Source: Pseudomonadota bacterium (GTDB lineage: Bacteria; Pseudomonadota; Gammaproteobacteria; Burkholderiales; Ferrovaceae). From it: DNA of 12,064 nucleotides. The translations under genes and the position numbers were made by a program. Below, in pieces: positions 1-7,905 of the stretch. The notes under the pieces were generated by a model. The model saw only the letters and a list, made by a program, of their open reading frames with translations. It was not told where the DNA came from and searched no databases. The first letter of the stretch is position 1. Each line of letters opens with the position of its first letter. The stretch is taken from NCBI GenBank assembly GCA_021794775.1, contig JAJYQG010000124.1:1-12064 (forward strand), written 5' to 3'.

Positions 1-1416
1 CTGGATGAGTTGCGTCACCCGTGGGTCCAGGGGTCTGAGCAGGTTGTCGGCATCGCTGAGCCAGGTGGTGGTGACGCCGCCGGTATGGATGCCTGCCTTG
101 TTCATCAGCCCGTCGGCCGTGGGAATCAAGGCAAACACCCCGATGGAGCCGGTGATGGTGTCGGGATCGGCGATCACTTCATCCGCCGCCAGCGATAGCC
201 AGTATCCGCCCGAAGCGGCCAGATTGCCCATCGAAACGATCACCGGTTTGCCGTTTTCCCGGGCCAGCGCCAGTTCACGCCGGATCAGTTCGGAGGCATG
301 GGCACTGCCTCCGGGGGAGTCGACGCGCAGCACGATGGCTTTGACATCCGGGTTTTCGCGAGCGCTGTGGATGAGCTCTGCGGTCGTTACGCCACCGATG
401 GAACCGGCCGGGGCGTCGCCATCCTGAATTTCGCCACTGGCTTCCACCACGGCGATGGCGGCTTTGTCTTTGGGGTCGGGCAGTCGGGCAGCATACTCAT
501 CGAGGGAGATTTGACGAAAATCCTTGCCGTCTTCATGCCCATCTTTTCTGAGCCAGGCGGTCAGCTCCTGAGGCGTCATCAGACCATCCACCCAATGCTG
601 CTGTCGTGCCAGCTGAGCCGCGTCGCCCTGATCGGTTTGCAGGTCCTGCGGCAGGCTGTCGATGAGGCGGTCGATGGTGCCCACCGGCTGATGGCGCGCT
701 TCTTCGATTGGCTGCGTGAAATCCTGCCATAGGGTCTGATAAAGCAGTTGGTCGGCTTCGAGGGAGGCCGGGGAAGGGGCGTTGGCCACAAACGGTTCGC
801 CAAAGCTTTTATACGTGCCGACGCGGATGAAGTTGACGCGAATGCCCAGGCGATCGAGCGCGTCGCGGTAATAGTTGCGGTAATGTCCGAAGCCCTGGAA
901 CAGCACTTGACCCGTGGGGTCCATGTAGATCTGGTTGGCATGGGAAGCCAGGAAATACTGGCGTTGATCGTAATGGTCGGCCCAGGCAATGACAGGCTTT
1001 CCTGAAGCCTTGAAGCGCTCCAGGGACCAGGCTACCTCATGCAGGATGGCGATGCCTGAAACTTGCAGATCGTCGGTCTTGAGCAGCACGCGGGCGATGG
1101 CGGGATCCTTGGCCGCGGCGGCCAGGACATCGCGCAAGTCACGCAACTCGATGTCGCCAGCATCGGTGCGATGCAACAACGAGGCGCTGAGCAGGTTGTC
1201 GGCGCGTGGTGCCGCTTGTTCGACGAGATGTCCCGACAGATCGATGACCAGGGTGGTACCCGACTTTGGCGCGGCAGGGCGATTGCTGAGATAGGCTGTG
1301 CCCAGGGCTGCTACCAGCATCAGCACCAGGAGGCTCAGCAACAGCTGGCCGGCTCCCATCAGGCCACGCCAGAGCCAGCGCAGCAGGCGCCCCAGGAAAC
1401 GTAAAAAAGACAGCAT
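1..1416 (-). CDS. sppA: Signal peptide peptidase SppA, 67 kDa type (protease IV), 3' end outside window
   Basis: Membrane-anchored serine protease that cleaves signal peptides left in the inner membrane after protein export; the active site faces the periplasm. The 472 codons present read without a stop to the left edge; E. coli SppA has about 618 residues, so roughly the last quarter is missing. A basic N-terminus and one hydrophobic segment (about residues 20-42) form the anchor. Both halves of the tandem SppA fold are visible. The catalytic lysine is K203 in the motif GTYKSFGEPF of the first half, and the nucleophile is S402 in GNLAASGGYW of the second; these correspond to K209 and S409 of E. 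coli. The start ATG (complement of 1414-1416) has AGGAG about 7 bases upstream, inside the end of the psiE-like gene. The 2-base gap means the two genes are very probably cotranscribed. Identification is secure. Confidence 0.96.
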   Translation of the reverse strand, partial: MLSFLRFLGRLLRWLWRGLMGAGQLLLSLLVLMLVAALGTAYLSNRPAAPKSGTTLVIDLSGHLVEQAAPRADNLLSASLLHRTDAGDIELRDLRDVLAAAAKDPAIARVLLKTDDLQVSGIAILHEVAWSLERFKASGKPVIAWADHYDQRQYFLASHANQIYMDPTGQVLFQGFGHYRNYYRDALDRLGIRVNFIRVGTYKSFGEPFVANAPSPASLEADQLLYQTLWQDFTQPIEEARHQPVGTIDRLIDSLPQDLQTDQGDAAQLARQQHWVDGLMTPQELTAWLRKDGHEDGKDFRQISLDEYAARLPDPKDKAAIAVVEASGEIQDGDAPAGSIGGVTTAELIHSARENPDVKAIVLRVDSPGGSAHASELIRRELALARENGKPVIVSMGNLAASGGYWLSLAADEVIADPDTITGSIGVFALIPTADGLMNKAGIHTGGVTTTWLSDADNLLRPLDPRVTQLIQ

Positions 1417-1418
1417 GA

Positions 1419-1889
1419 CTACTCCTGGGGAGGGGGGAAGGACAGGGAGGCAATCCGGGTTCCCACCAGGACGGCGATGAGGAAACCCAGAGCCAGCAGA
1501 TCGCGCCAGTCCAGGGTATGGCTGTACAACCCAATGAAAATGTCACGCAACACGAAAACGATGGCCACTTCGGAGATGACGCGCAGGCGCAGCCGATGAA
1601 ATTCCAGATAGTCGGTGAAGCTGCGGAACAGTTCGATCAGGACGAACACCGAGAGTATGGATTCGACCAGGGTCTGGATGGCCACTTCGTGGCGCAGGTT
1701 GCGCAGAGCTTCGTAGAGATCGGTCAGGACGCTGACCATGGCTACGACCAGGGTAATCAGCATGACCAGGATGAGAAACACCACCATCAGGTCGATGGTG
1801 CTGCCGTACAAGCGCAGAATGCGGCCTTTGAAACCGGCGATGTTGCGGAAACGTGGCATACGTGTAGGCGTCGAAGGTTCGTGGCTCAT
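1419..1889 (-). CDS. PsiE-family (phosphate-starvation-inducible E) inner membrane protein
   Basis: Small integral membrane protein of 156 residues with four predicted hydrophobic helices at about 33-53, 73-90, 102-121 and 131-149, and charged loops (for example YEALRNLRHE at 59-68). The pattern, with EL-F-SFTDYLEFHRLRLRVISEVAIVF-like character in the middle, resembles the PsiE family. No biochemical function is established for that family; the E. coli member is induced by phosphate starvation. The gene ends 2 bases before sppA and carries the sppA Shine-Dalgarno at its 3' end. The start chosen (ATG, complement of 1887-1889) has no clear Shine-Dalgarno. An extended -10 element lies only 7 bases upstream, which would make the message leaderless. 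The alternative start M11 (codon at 1857-1859) also lacks a ribosome binding site. Family call is from sequence pattern only. Confidence 0.8.
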   Translation of the reverse strand: MSHEPSTPTRMPRFRNIAGFKGRILRLYGSTIDLMVVFLILVMLITLVVAMVSVLTDLYEALRNLRHEVAIQTLVESILSVFVLIELFRSFTDYLEFHRLRLRVISEVAIVFVLRDIFIGLYSHTLDWRDLLALGFLIAVLVGTRIASLSFPPPQE

Positions 1890-1896
1890 GGTGTCG

Positions 1897-1905
1897 ATTA
1901 TCCCA
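1897..1905 (-). promoter_or_regulatory. Possible extended -10 promoter of psiE-sppA
   Basis: On the minus strand the sequence TGGGATAAT occurs: a GATAAT hexamer (5 of 6 to consensus) preceded by the TG of an extended -10. No good -35 is seen 16-18 bases further upstream. The transcript would start at about 1889-1891, at or next to the psiE-like ATG. Confidence 0.35.
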
Positions 1906-1963
1906 AATTCAAGAAAACCGTGGTGAAATTCTGCCAGATCGCACTTTTGTAAGGACGTAACGG

Positions 1964-1975
1964 CATGCTAGCATG
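1964..1975. repeat. 12-bp perfect palindrome between divergent genes
   Basis: CATGCTAGCATG is its own reverse complement. It lies in the 134-base divergent region between the psiE-like gene and the PAS gene, 48 bases before the PAS start codon. It could be an operator, but a chance palindrome of this size is also possible. No convincing promoter for the PAS gene could be placed around it. Confidence 0.3.
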
Positions 1976-2023
1976 GCTACCATCTGCAGCTTTGTCTGTT
2001 CGATGAGGGCATGAGGGCGACAC

Positions 2024-2542
2024 ATGAAAAACAAGATTGCACCGAGTTTGCTTGAAAAAGTCATGAGGGAAAACGATTTCATCGTTTCCATGACGGACCC
2101 CAAGGGGCGCATCACTTACGGAAACCGTATTTTTATCGAGTTTTCGGGCTATTCATGGCACGAATTGGTGGGCGCCCAACATAACATCATTCGTCATCCG
2201 GACATGCCCCGTTCTGTATTCAAACTGCTTTGGGACCTTATTGCGGCCGGTAAAGAGTGCAATGCCTACGTCAAGAATCTGGCCAAGGATGGCAGCTTCT
2301 ACTGGGTATTTGCCAACGTTACGCCGCTGTTTGACCCGGCCGGACGGATTGAGGGCTACTTTTCGGTGCGTCGCAAGCCCAAGGCCGATGCGGTCAAGGT
2401 GATGGAGGGCGTGTACCGGACGCTGCTGGAGGTTGAACAGAAGGCCGGCGCCCGCGATGCGATTCAGGCAGCTACCGAGGTGTTGCTGAAGGTGTTGGCC
2501 GATAAGGGTATGTCCTACGAAGCATTTATCCTGTCGATTTGA
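2024..2542 (+). CDS. Stand-alone Aer/CetB-type PAS redox sensor protein
   Basis: Soluble 172-residue protein made of one Aer-type PAS domain (about residues 15-120) and a helical tail (about 125-172), with no membrane segment and no signalling domain of its own. The hallmark NIIRHPDMPR is present with R57, H58 and D60; the corresponding residues are needed for FAD binding in E. coli Aer, and the numbering coincides. A tryptophan follows (LLWDLI), as in Aer. The second Aer tryptophan, near the GEPW segment, is replaced here (GKEC). By family knowledge the FAD senses the redox state of the electron transport chain and directs energy taxis. In Campylobacter CetB is a similar PAS protein that works with the separate membrane receptor CetA, and here a CetA-like receptor gene follows after 53 bases. 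GAGGG at 2013-2017 gives a good ribosome binding site for ATG 2024. Role inferred from homology and context. Confidence 0.88.
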   Translation: MKNKIAPSLLEKVMRENDFIVSMTDPKGRITYGNRIFIEFSGYSWHELVGAQHNIIRHPDMPRSVFKLLWDLIAAGKECNAYVKNLAKDGSFYWVFANVTPLFDPAGRIEGYFSVRRKPKADAVKVMEGVYRTLLEVEQKAGARDAIQAATEVLLKVLADKGMSYEAFILSI

Positions 2543-2595
2543 CCCGCATCGTCCCTGAAATGGGGCGAACAAGATAATAATCAGGGGGAAAAAAC

Positions 2596-4053
2596 ATGAA
2601 CCGGTCGTTGCTTGGAACCATGGTTCCGCTGCTGTGGGCAGGGGTGGTGTTGGTTGCCATATTGCTGGGGGGGTTGCTGGTACTGGCCCATGTTTCCCCC
2701 TGGTGGGGCCTTTTTTTGCTGCCCAGGCTGGGCATGGCGCTGCTGGGTCAGCGCTTTCTCGTGGCCTGGATCAAGCCGATGAGGCGGCTGGACAGCCTTA
2801 TCCAGGAAGTGGCGGGTGGGCGCTTCAACGGGCGCATCATCGGGGTGGATGATCGCGGCGAGCTGGGCCAGCTATGCTGGAACATGAACGATATGCTGGA
2901 CCAGCTGGGCACCTTCTTTCGCGAGCAGGAGACCACCTTTCGCGCCAATCTGGCGGGCAATTATTATCGCAAGACGTTGCCTGTCGGGTTGCATGGCGGT
3001 TTCTCCAAGGGTTTGCAGAATCAGAACATCTTGCTGGAAGCCATGGCGTCGGAGAAAAAGCTGGCCGTGTTCCACAATCTCGTTTCCCGCGCCCATGAGC
3101 TGAATACCGGCAATCTTCTGCCGAATCTTTCTTCCGCTCAGGATGATTTGCGTTTGATCACCGAGCGCATGAAAACCGTGACGCAGCAGGCCAGCGATAC
3201 TTGCCGCGATGCGGAAGCGGGCAAAACCCTGGTGTACGATGTGGTGCAACGCCTGGAAGACATCGTCGGGCGTGTGCACCGTGCCAACGACACCCTGCAG
3301 CAGCTGAACGCGCGCAGCACCGAAATTCGCCAGGCTGTGGCGCTGATCAATTCGATTGCGGATCAAACCAATTTGCTGGCCTTGAATGCAGCCATCGAAG
3401 CGGCCCGTGCTGGCGAAGCAGGGCGAGGGTTTGCGGTGGTGGCGGACGAGGTGCGCAAACTGGCGGAAAACACCAAGCATGCTTCCAAATCTATTGGTCA
3501 GATCATGGAAACCCTGCAGCAGCAGACGCAGGTGATGCAGGTCGATTCTGAAGAAATGCGGCAGAATGCCGATCGCTCGCGGGAGGTCATCACCCAGATG
3601 GCAGAGCGCTTTGGTGCCTTCAATGAGTCGGCGTCACGCACCCTGGATGATGCGGCCTATGCCCATGATCTCAGTTTCAGTTCGTTGATCAAGGTGGATC
3701 ATGTCATCTACAAGCAGCGTGCTTACGTGCTGCTCAACCACAACGACGACCCAAGCATGGTTCAGGCGGTGGAAGTCGATCATCGCAATTGCCGTCTCGG
3801 CAAGTGGTACCTGGGCGAGGGCAAAACCTTGTTTGGTGGTTTGACCAGTTACCGCCAGCTGGATATTCCCCATGCGGCGGTGCATGGCAATGTGCACCAG
3901 CTGCGCGATCTCATGACGGGCAATTGGGCCGAGCGTCCCGAGGTCCACGATGCCATGATGGCTTGCATGGCCCAGGCGGAACAGGCCAGCCTGGAAGTGA
4001 TGTCGCTGCTGGCGCGCATGGTGCGCGAGAAACACCCGCACATGCTGAACTGA
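2596..4053 (+). CDS. CetA-like methyl-accepting chemotaxis protein with C-terminal CZB zinc-binding domain
   Basis: Inner membrane chemoreceptor of 485 residues that would control the CheA kinase through CheW. Order of parts: an N-terminal hydrophobic region (about 9-31 and 36-50) forming a membrane hairpin with almost no periplasmic loop; a HAMP domain (about 58-107); a coiled-coil signalling domain whose hairpin tip is the conserved block around residues 252-291 ([21 protein letters not shown]...); and a CZB domain (about 360-475). CZB ligands are visible as H369, C399 in the [10 protein letters not shown] motif, and H426/H430 in PHAAVH. Having no periplasmic sensor, it must take its input from inside the cell, fitting the PAS protein encoded just upstream: together they equal a split Aer, as with CetA/CetB. 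CZB domains in other receptors sense zinc or hypochlorite. GGGGGA at 2584-2589 is a strong ribosome binding site. No CheR-tethering pentapeptide is seen at the C-terminus. Confidence 0.92.
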   Translation: MNRSLLGTMVPLLWAGVVLVAILLGGLLVLAHVSPWWGLFLLPRLGMALLGQRFLVAWIKPMRRLDSLIQEVAGGRFNGRIIGVDDRGELGQLCWNMNDMLDQLGTFFREQETTFRANLAGNYYRKTLPVGLHGGFSKGLQNQNILLEAMASEKKLAVFHNLVSRAHELNTGNLLPNLSSAQDDLRLITERMKTVTQQASDTCRDAEAGKTLVYDVVQRLEDIVGRVHRANDTLQQLNARSTEIRQAVALINSIADQTNLLALNAAIEAARAGEAGRGFAVVADEVRKLAENTKHASKSIGQIMETLQQQTQVMQVDSEEMRQNADRSREVITQMAERFGAFNESASRTLDDAAYAHDLSFSSLIKVDHVIYKQRAYVLLNHNDDPSMVQAVEVDHRNCRLGKWYLGEGKTLFGGLTSYRQLDIPHAAVHGNVHQLRDLMTGNWAERPEVHDAMMACMAQAEQASLEVMSLLARMVREKHPHMLN

Positions 4054-4172
4054 TCGAAGGCAAGGGCCATCCTTGATTAAACTTTGATGAAGTTTGGCTG
4101 TCCCTTCTGGTCAAATGTTACAAAATCTTCTACCATCGTTTCCAGTTGTGTGCTACCAACTTCGGAGAGATG

Positions 4173-5969
4173 ATGTGGTACCTTGAGACGGACGATCAGA
4201 CCGTGTTCCAGAACATCCTGGAACAGGAGCGCTTGACGGCGCTGTTTCAGCCGTTGGTCGATCTTCGGCAGGGCGTCGTGCACGGTTACGAGGGCCTGAT
4301 CCGCGGGCCTTCCGACAGTCCGTTGCATACCCCCCATAGCCTGTTGCGGGTGGCGACCGAGTGCGATCTGCGGGTCGCTCTGGAAAACCTGTGCCATAAA
4401 GTGCTGGCACGCTCTTTTCTGGAATTGCGTCTCCCCGGCATCCTGTTTCTGAATCTGAGTCCGGATGTGCTGGTTCAGCGCAGCTTGAACCGCGCCAAAG
4501 GGGGGGTCAACCCCCATCCGGAACTTGTCCCTCCGGCGGGGCTCGTCCTGGAACTGACGGAGGGCGAGCGTTTTCTCGACTATGGGCCGGATATGCTCAA
4601 AGAGGGGGTGGCCGACTGTTTGGAGCAGGGGCTTGGGGTTGCCATCGACGACTTGGGGGAAGGGTTTTCCAGCCTTCGCCTCTGGTCCGAGCTGAAACCC
4701 ACCTACGTCAAGATCGATCGACATTTCGTGCATAACATCGAGAACGATCCGGTCAAAGCGCAGTTCGTGCGTTCCATCGTCGAAATCGCCAAACGTACCC
4801 AATCCCTGGTGATTGCCGAGGGCATCGAAACCGTTCCGGAAATGCTGGTGGTCCGAAGGTTGGGGGTGGACATTGGTCAGGGCTACCTTTTTTCCCGACC
4901 ACATGCCACGCCATTGACCCAGCTGGGTTCGGAAATCACGGCCTTGTTGCGCAACTTCAAAAGCTTCGAGGTCGGCCAGGACGGGGCTGTTGCGGCCAAC
5001 ACGCTGGAGAGCCGGAAGCTGATTCACGGCATGGCGACGCTGGGGTGCAACCAAACCAATGAGGAGGCCCTTGCCTGGTTCAAGTCGCATCCGGATCAGG
5101 AGGTCATCCCCGTGCTGGATGGGCAGCAGATTCCGCTCGGCCTGATTACCCGGGTGGAACTGATGAGTCAGTTTGCCCTACCGTTCCGGCGTGAGTTGTA
5201 TGGGCAAAAATCCTGTCTGCATTATGCCGACCGCAACCCTCTGGTGGTGGATAAGCATGCCAGCGTGCAGGATATCAGCCGTCTTCTGGGGCAGGTCGAG
5301 CGACGCCATTTCCAGCTGGGCTTCATCGTCACCGACCAGGGTCGTTACCATGGCATGGCCCATGGCCAGGACATCATGCGCGTCATCACGGAAATGCAGA
5401 TTCAGGCCGCCAAATACGCCAATCCCCTGACCCAGTTGCCGGGCAATGTGCCGATTCACGAGCATCTGGACGGATTGCTGCTGTCCAGGGTGCCCTTTTG
5501 CGCCTGTTATTTCGACCTCGACAATTTCAAGCCTTACAACGATGTTTACGGGTTCAGCTCCGGGGATGGCATTCTGCGCATGACGGGAGAAGTGCTGCGC
5601 GCGGTGTGCGATCACGATCAGGATTTTCTTGGCCATATCGGGGGCGACGATTTCATCATCCTGTTTCGCAGCCCGGATTGGGAAGCCCGTTGCGAGCGGG
5701 CGCTGCGTGAATTCGAGATTCAGGTCAAGGCACATTTCAACCCCGAAGACCTGGTGGCCAACGGCTATACTACGGAGAACCGTCGGCAGGAAAAAGAGTT
5801 TCACGACCTCGTGTCGCTTTCGATCGGTGCGGTGGTGGTGCCGCCGGGAATGTTTACCTCCTACATGGAAGTCTCCCGGCTGGCGTCCGGGGCCAAAAAA
5901 CAGGCCAAGCAGATTCGTGGCAATGCTATATTCGTGAATCGGCGATTTGAGGTGGACAAGGGTAGATGA
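4173..5969 (+). CDS. EAL-CBS-GGDEF cyclic-di-GMP phosphodiesterase/diguanylate cyclase
   Basis: Cytoplasmic 598-residue protein of cyclic-di-GMP turnover, with the EAL domain first, an unusual order. EAL (about 15-265) has the full catalytic set: E40 (YEGL), N94 (LNLS), E127/E130 (ELTE), D159-D160 (DDLGEGFSSL), K180, E216/E219 (AEGIE) and Q236 (GQGY), so phosphodiesterase activity is likely. Residues about 285-400 resemble a CBS pair, a module that often binds adenine nucleotides. The GGDEF domain (about 415-580) has FDLDNFK at 447-453 and the signature GGDDF at 490-494; the Glu-to-Asp change leaves cyclase activity uncertain. The inhibitory RxxD site reads HDQD, so product inhibition there is probably lost. 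No membrane segment. GGAG at 4164-4167 sits best before ATG 4173; ATG 4170 or TTG 4146 are alternatives. It follows the chemoreceptor gene by 119 bases and overlaps the next gene by ATGA. Confidence 0.92.
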   Translation: MWYLETDDQTVFQNILEQERLTALFQPLVDLRQGVVHGYEGLIRGPSDSPLHTPHSLLRVATECDLRVALENLCHKVLARSFLELRLPGILFLNLSPDVLVQRSLNRAKGGVNPHPELVPPAGLVLELTEGERFLDYGPDMLKEGVADCLEQGLGVAIDDLGEGFSSLRLWSELKPTYVKIDRHFVHNIENDPVKAQFVRSIVEIAKRTQSLVIAEGIETVPEMLVVRRLGVDIGQGYLFSRPHATPLTQLGSEITALLRNFKSFEVGQDGAVAANTLESRKLIHGMATLGCNQTNEEALAWFKSHPDQEVIPVLDGQQIPLGLITRVELMSQFALPFRRELYGQKSCLHYADRNPLVVDKHASVQDISRLLGQVERRHFQLGFIVTDQGRYHGMAHGQDIMRVITEMQIQAAKYANPLTQLPGNVPIHEHLDGLLLSRVPFCACYFDLDNFKPYNDVYGFSSGDGILRMTGEVLRAVCDHDQDFLGHIGGDDFIILFRSPDWEARCERALREFEIQVKAHFNPEDLVANGYTTENRRQEKEFHDLVSLSIGAVVVPPGMFTSYMEVSRLASGAKKQAKQIRGNAIFVNRRFEVDKGR

Positions 5970-7843
5970 CGATGAGCACAACGGCATGGCGTTTCTTTCG
6001 CGCAGGCGGGTTTGATCAGGTTCGCCTCGATACGGGAGCCGAGTTGCTGGCCCTGTCCAGCCTCGATCAGAAACTCTGGGTAGCGCTTTCCTGTCCCGTC
6101 AAAGGGCTCCAATTCGATGAGCGCACCCTGAGCCTGATCGACAGCGACCAGGATGGTCATGTGCGCGCGCCCGAGTTGTTGGCGGCCATCCATTGGGCCC
6201 ATGACCGTTTGCGGGACATCGAAATGCTGGCCCGGGGTGCCGCCGGTGTGTCCCTGGCAGATTTGCGCGACAACGAGGCTGGGATGGCGTTGGCCGAGCA
6301 GGCCCGGCAGCTTCTGGCCGATTTGGGCAAAAGCGATGCGGACAGGCTGACCGTGGCCGATGTAACCCAGGCTCAGGCCCTGTTTCATGCGCGCCTGAAA
6401 AGTGCCTGGGAGCAGGCCAGGCCCGCCGATGGTCCGTTGGGCGAGGCGACCCCCGAAGGTTACGATCAGATGGTGAAGGTGGGGCCCAAGATTGAAGATT
6501 TTTTCCTGCGTTGCCGGATCCTGGCCTTCGATGGCATCGGCGACGAAGCGCTGGTGAGCCCCGAGCAGCGTCTGGTGGCCGTTGGTGGTACCCAGGTTCA
6601 GGCGTCGGCCTTGAGCGACTGGCCATTGGCGCGGCTCGATGGCGCAGGACGCCTGCCGCTGTTGCGAGGGGTCAACCCGGCTTGGCAGGATGACCTGCGC
6701 TGCTTGCTCGAGCGTGTCGTGGTGCCCCTGCTGGGGGGCCGTGAGGTTCTGCTGGAAGATGAATGGCGCCAGATCAAGGCCAGCTTTGCACCGTATGCGG
6801 CGTGGCGCGATGCTTGCCCGCCCGCCGATGGCGAAGATGGTAACGTGCGCGATCTGGAAAAGCTGGTACGTCTGGTGCGTGACCTGTTGACCCTGGCGAA
6901 CAATTTTGTATCCTTCAAGGCGTTCTACACCCGCGAGGGAAAAGCGATATTTCAAGCCGGAACCCTTTATCTGGACGGGCGTTCCTGCGAACTCTGCGTG
7001 ACGGTCAACGATATGGCGCGACATGCCTTGCTCGCGAGTCAGGCTGGCATCTGCCTGGTTTATTGCGATTGTGTCAGGGCTGGGCAAAAGATGACGATGG
7101 TCGCCGCATTTACGGCTGGCGATGCGGATCAGCTGAGGGTAGGGCGCAATGGGGTGTTTTACGATGCCAAAGGCCAGGATTGGGATGCGACGATCGCGCG
7201 CATCGTGGAACATCCCATCAGCTTGAGGCAAGCTTTCTGGTCGCCTTACAAGAAAGTCGCGCGGGCGATCAGCGACCAGGTGGAAAAGTTTGCCTCCAGC
7301 CGGGCCAAAGCCGTCGACGACAAACTGACGGCAGGGGCTACCGGTGCGGTGGCTAAAACTGGGGCGGCTGCGCCCGCGCCCGCGCCGGGGGCGGTGCAAC
7401 AGGCGTTTGATGTGGGCAAGTTTGCCGGCATCTTTGCGGCCATCGGCATGGCTTTGGGGGCCATCGGGACGGCTCTGGCTTCGGTGATGGTGGGCATTCT
7501 TTCACTGGCGCTGTGGCAAATTCCCTTTGCTTTGGCGGGGCTGCTGCTGGCGGTATCCGGCCCGGCGATGTTGCTGGCCTGGTTCAAATTGCGCGGGCGT
7601 ACCCTGGGGCCCCTGCTGGATGCCAATGGTTGGGCCATCAATGCCAGGGCCAAAATCAACATTCCTTTCGGGACATCGCTGACGCAGTTGGCGCGATTGC
7701 CGGCCAATGCCGAACGCTCACTCACCGATCCCTATGCCGATGAGCCCCGTTCGATGTGGACGTATGGGGTTTGGGGGGCTTTGCTGCTGATGGTGTTGGC
7801 GATGCTATGGTCGATGAAGGGTGGCGGCATGGCGCTGCATTGA
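5966..7843 (+). CDS. Uncharacterised EF-hand membrane protein
   Basis: A 625-residue protein of unknown function. A complete 12-residue EF-hand loop, DSDQDGHVRAPE, lies at residues 59-70 with acidic residues at loop positions 1, 3, 5 and 12 and glycine at 6, so calcium binding is plausible. The large soluble part (1-475) has two cysteine groups: C341-x2-C344, and C363, C367-x-C369. An Ala/Pro linker (about 461-472) leads to hydrophobic helices at about 488-508, 512-545 and 600-617. No signal peptide is present, so the soluble part is probably cytoplasmic. The middle block (NNFVSFKAFY..., AGTLYLDGRSCELC, VGRNGVFYDAKGQDWDATI) looks strongly constrained, and I recall similar uncharacterised proteins in other phyla, unverified. 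Its ATG overlaps the stop of the EAL-GGDEF gene (ATGA), pointing to translational coupling; AAGGG lies 4 bases before it. ATG 5972 is an alternative start. Confidence 0.85.
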   Translation: MTMSTTAWRFFRAGGFDQVRLDTGAELLALSSLDQKLWVALSCPVKGLQFDERTLSLIDSDQDGHVRAPELLAAIHWAHDRLRDIEMLARGAAGVSLADLRDNEAGMALAEQARQLLADLGKSDADRLTVADVTQAQALFHARLKSAWEQARPADGPLGEATPEGYDQMVKVGPKIEDFFLRCRILAFDGIGDEALVSPEQRLVAVGGTQVQASALSDWPLARLDGAGRLPLLRGVNPAWQDDLRCLLERVVVPLLGGREVLLEDEWRQIKASFAPYAAWRDACPPADGEDGNVRDLEKLVRLVRDLLTLANNFVSFKAFYTREGKAIFQAGTLYLDGRSCELCVTVNDMARHALLASQAGICLVYCDCVRAGQKMTMVAAFTAGDADQLRVGRNGVFYDAKGQDWDATIARIVEHPISLRQAFWSPYKKVARAISDQVEKFASSRAKAVDDKLTAGATGAVAKTGAAAPAPAPGAVQQAFDVGKFAGIFAAIGMALGAIGTALASVMVGILSLALWQIPFALAGLLLAVSGPAMLLAWFKLRGRTLGPLLDANGWAINARAKINIPFGTSLTQLARLPANAERSLTDPYADEPRSMWTYGVWGALLLMVLAMLWSMKGGGMALH

Positions 7844-7905
7844 CCGATCCTGGCCCCGTATCGCCGTGGCCGGCTGGCCTCGGGACACGGGGGAGAATCC
7901 AGGGG

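Noticed and set aside
4073..4086. TTGATTAAACTTTG before the EAL-GGDEF gene as a possible FNR box
   Set aside because: Only the left half-site matches; the right half is CTTTG rather than ATCAA. The nearby AAACTT-TGATG-AAGTTT repeat is short and AT-rich.
4077..5090. 337-codon minus-strand open frame opposite the EAL domain
   Set aside because: Shadow of a clearly coding plus-strand gene with all EAL motifs; no own domain or ribosome binding signal seen.
5861..7399. 512-codon open frame on the minus strand opposite the EAL-GGDEF end and EF-hand gene
   Set aside because: Its translation is rich in His, Gln, Arg and Pro with no recognisable domain, it spans two real genes, and long antisense frames are common in GC-rich DNA.
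7844..7905. Terminator between the convergent EF-hand and yceI genes
   Set aside because: Only short GGCC-type complementarity and no T-tract on either strand; nothing supportable in these 62 bases.
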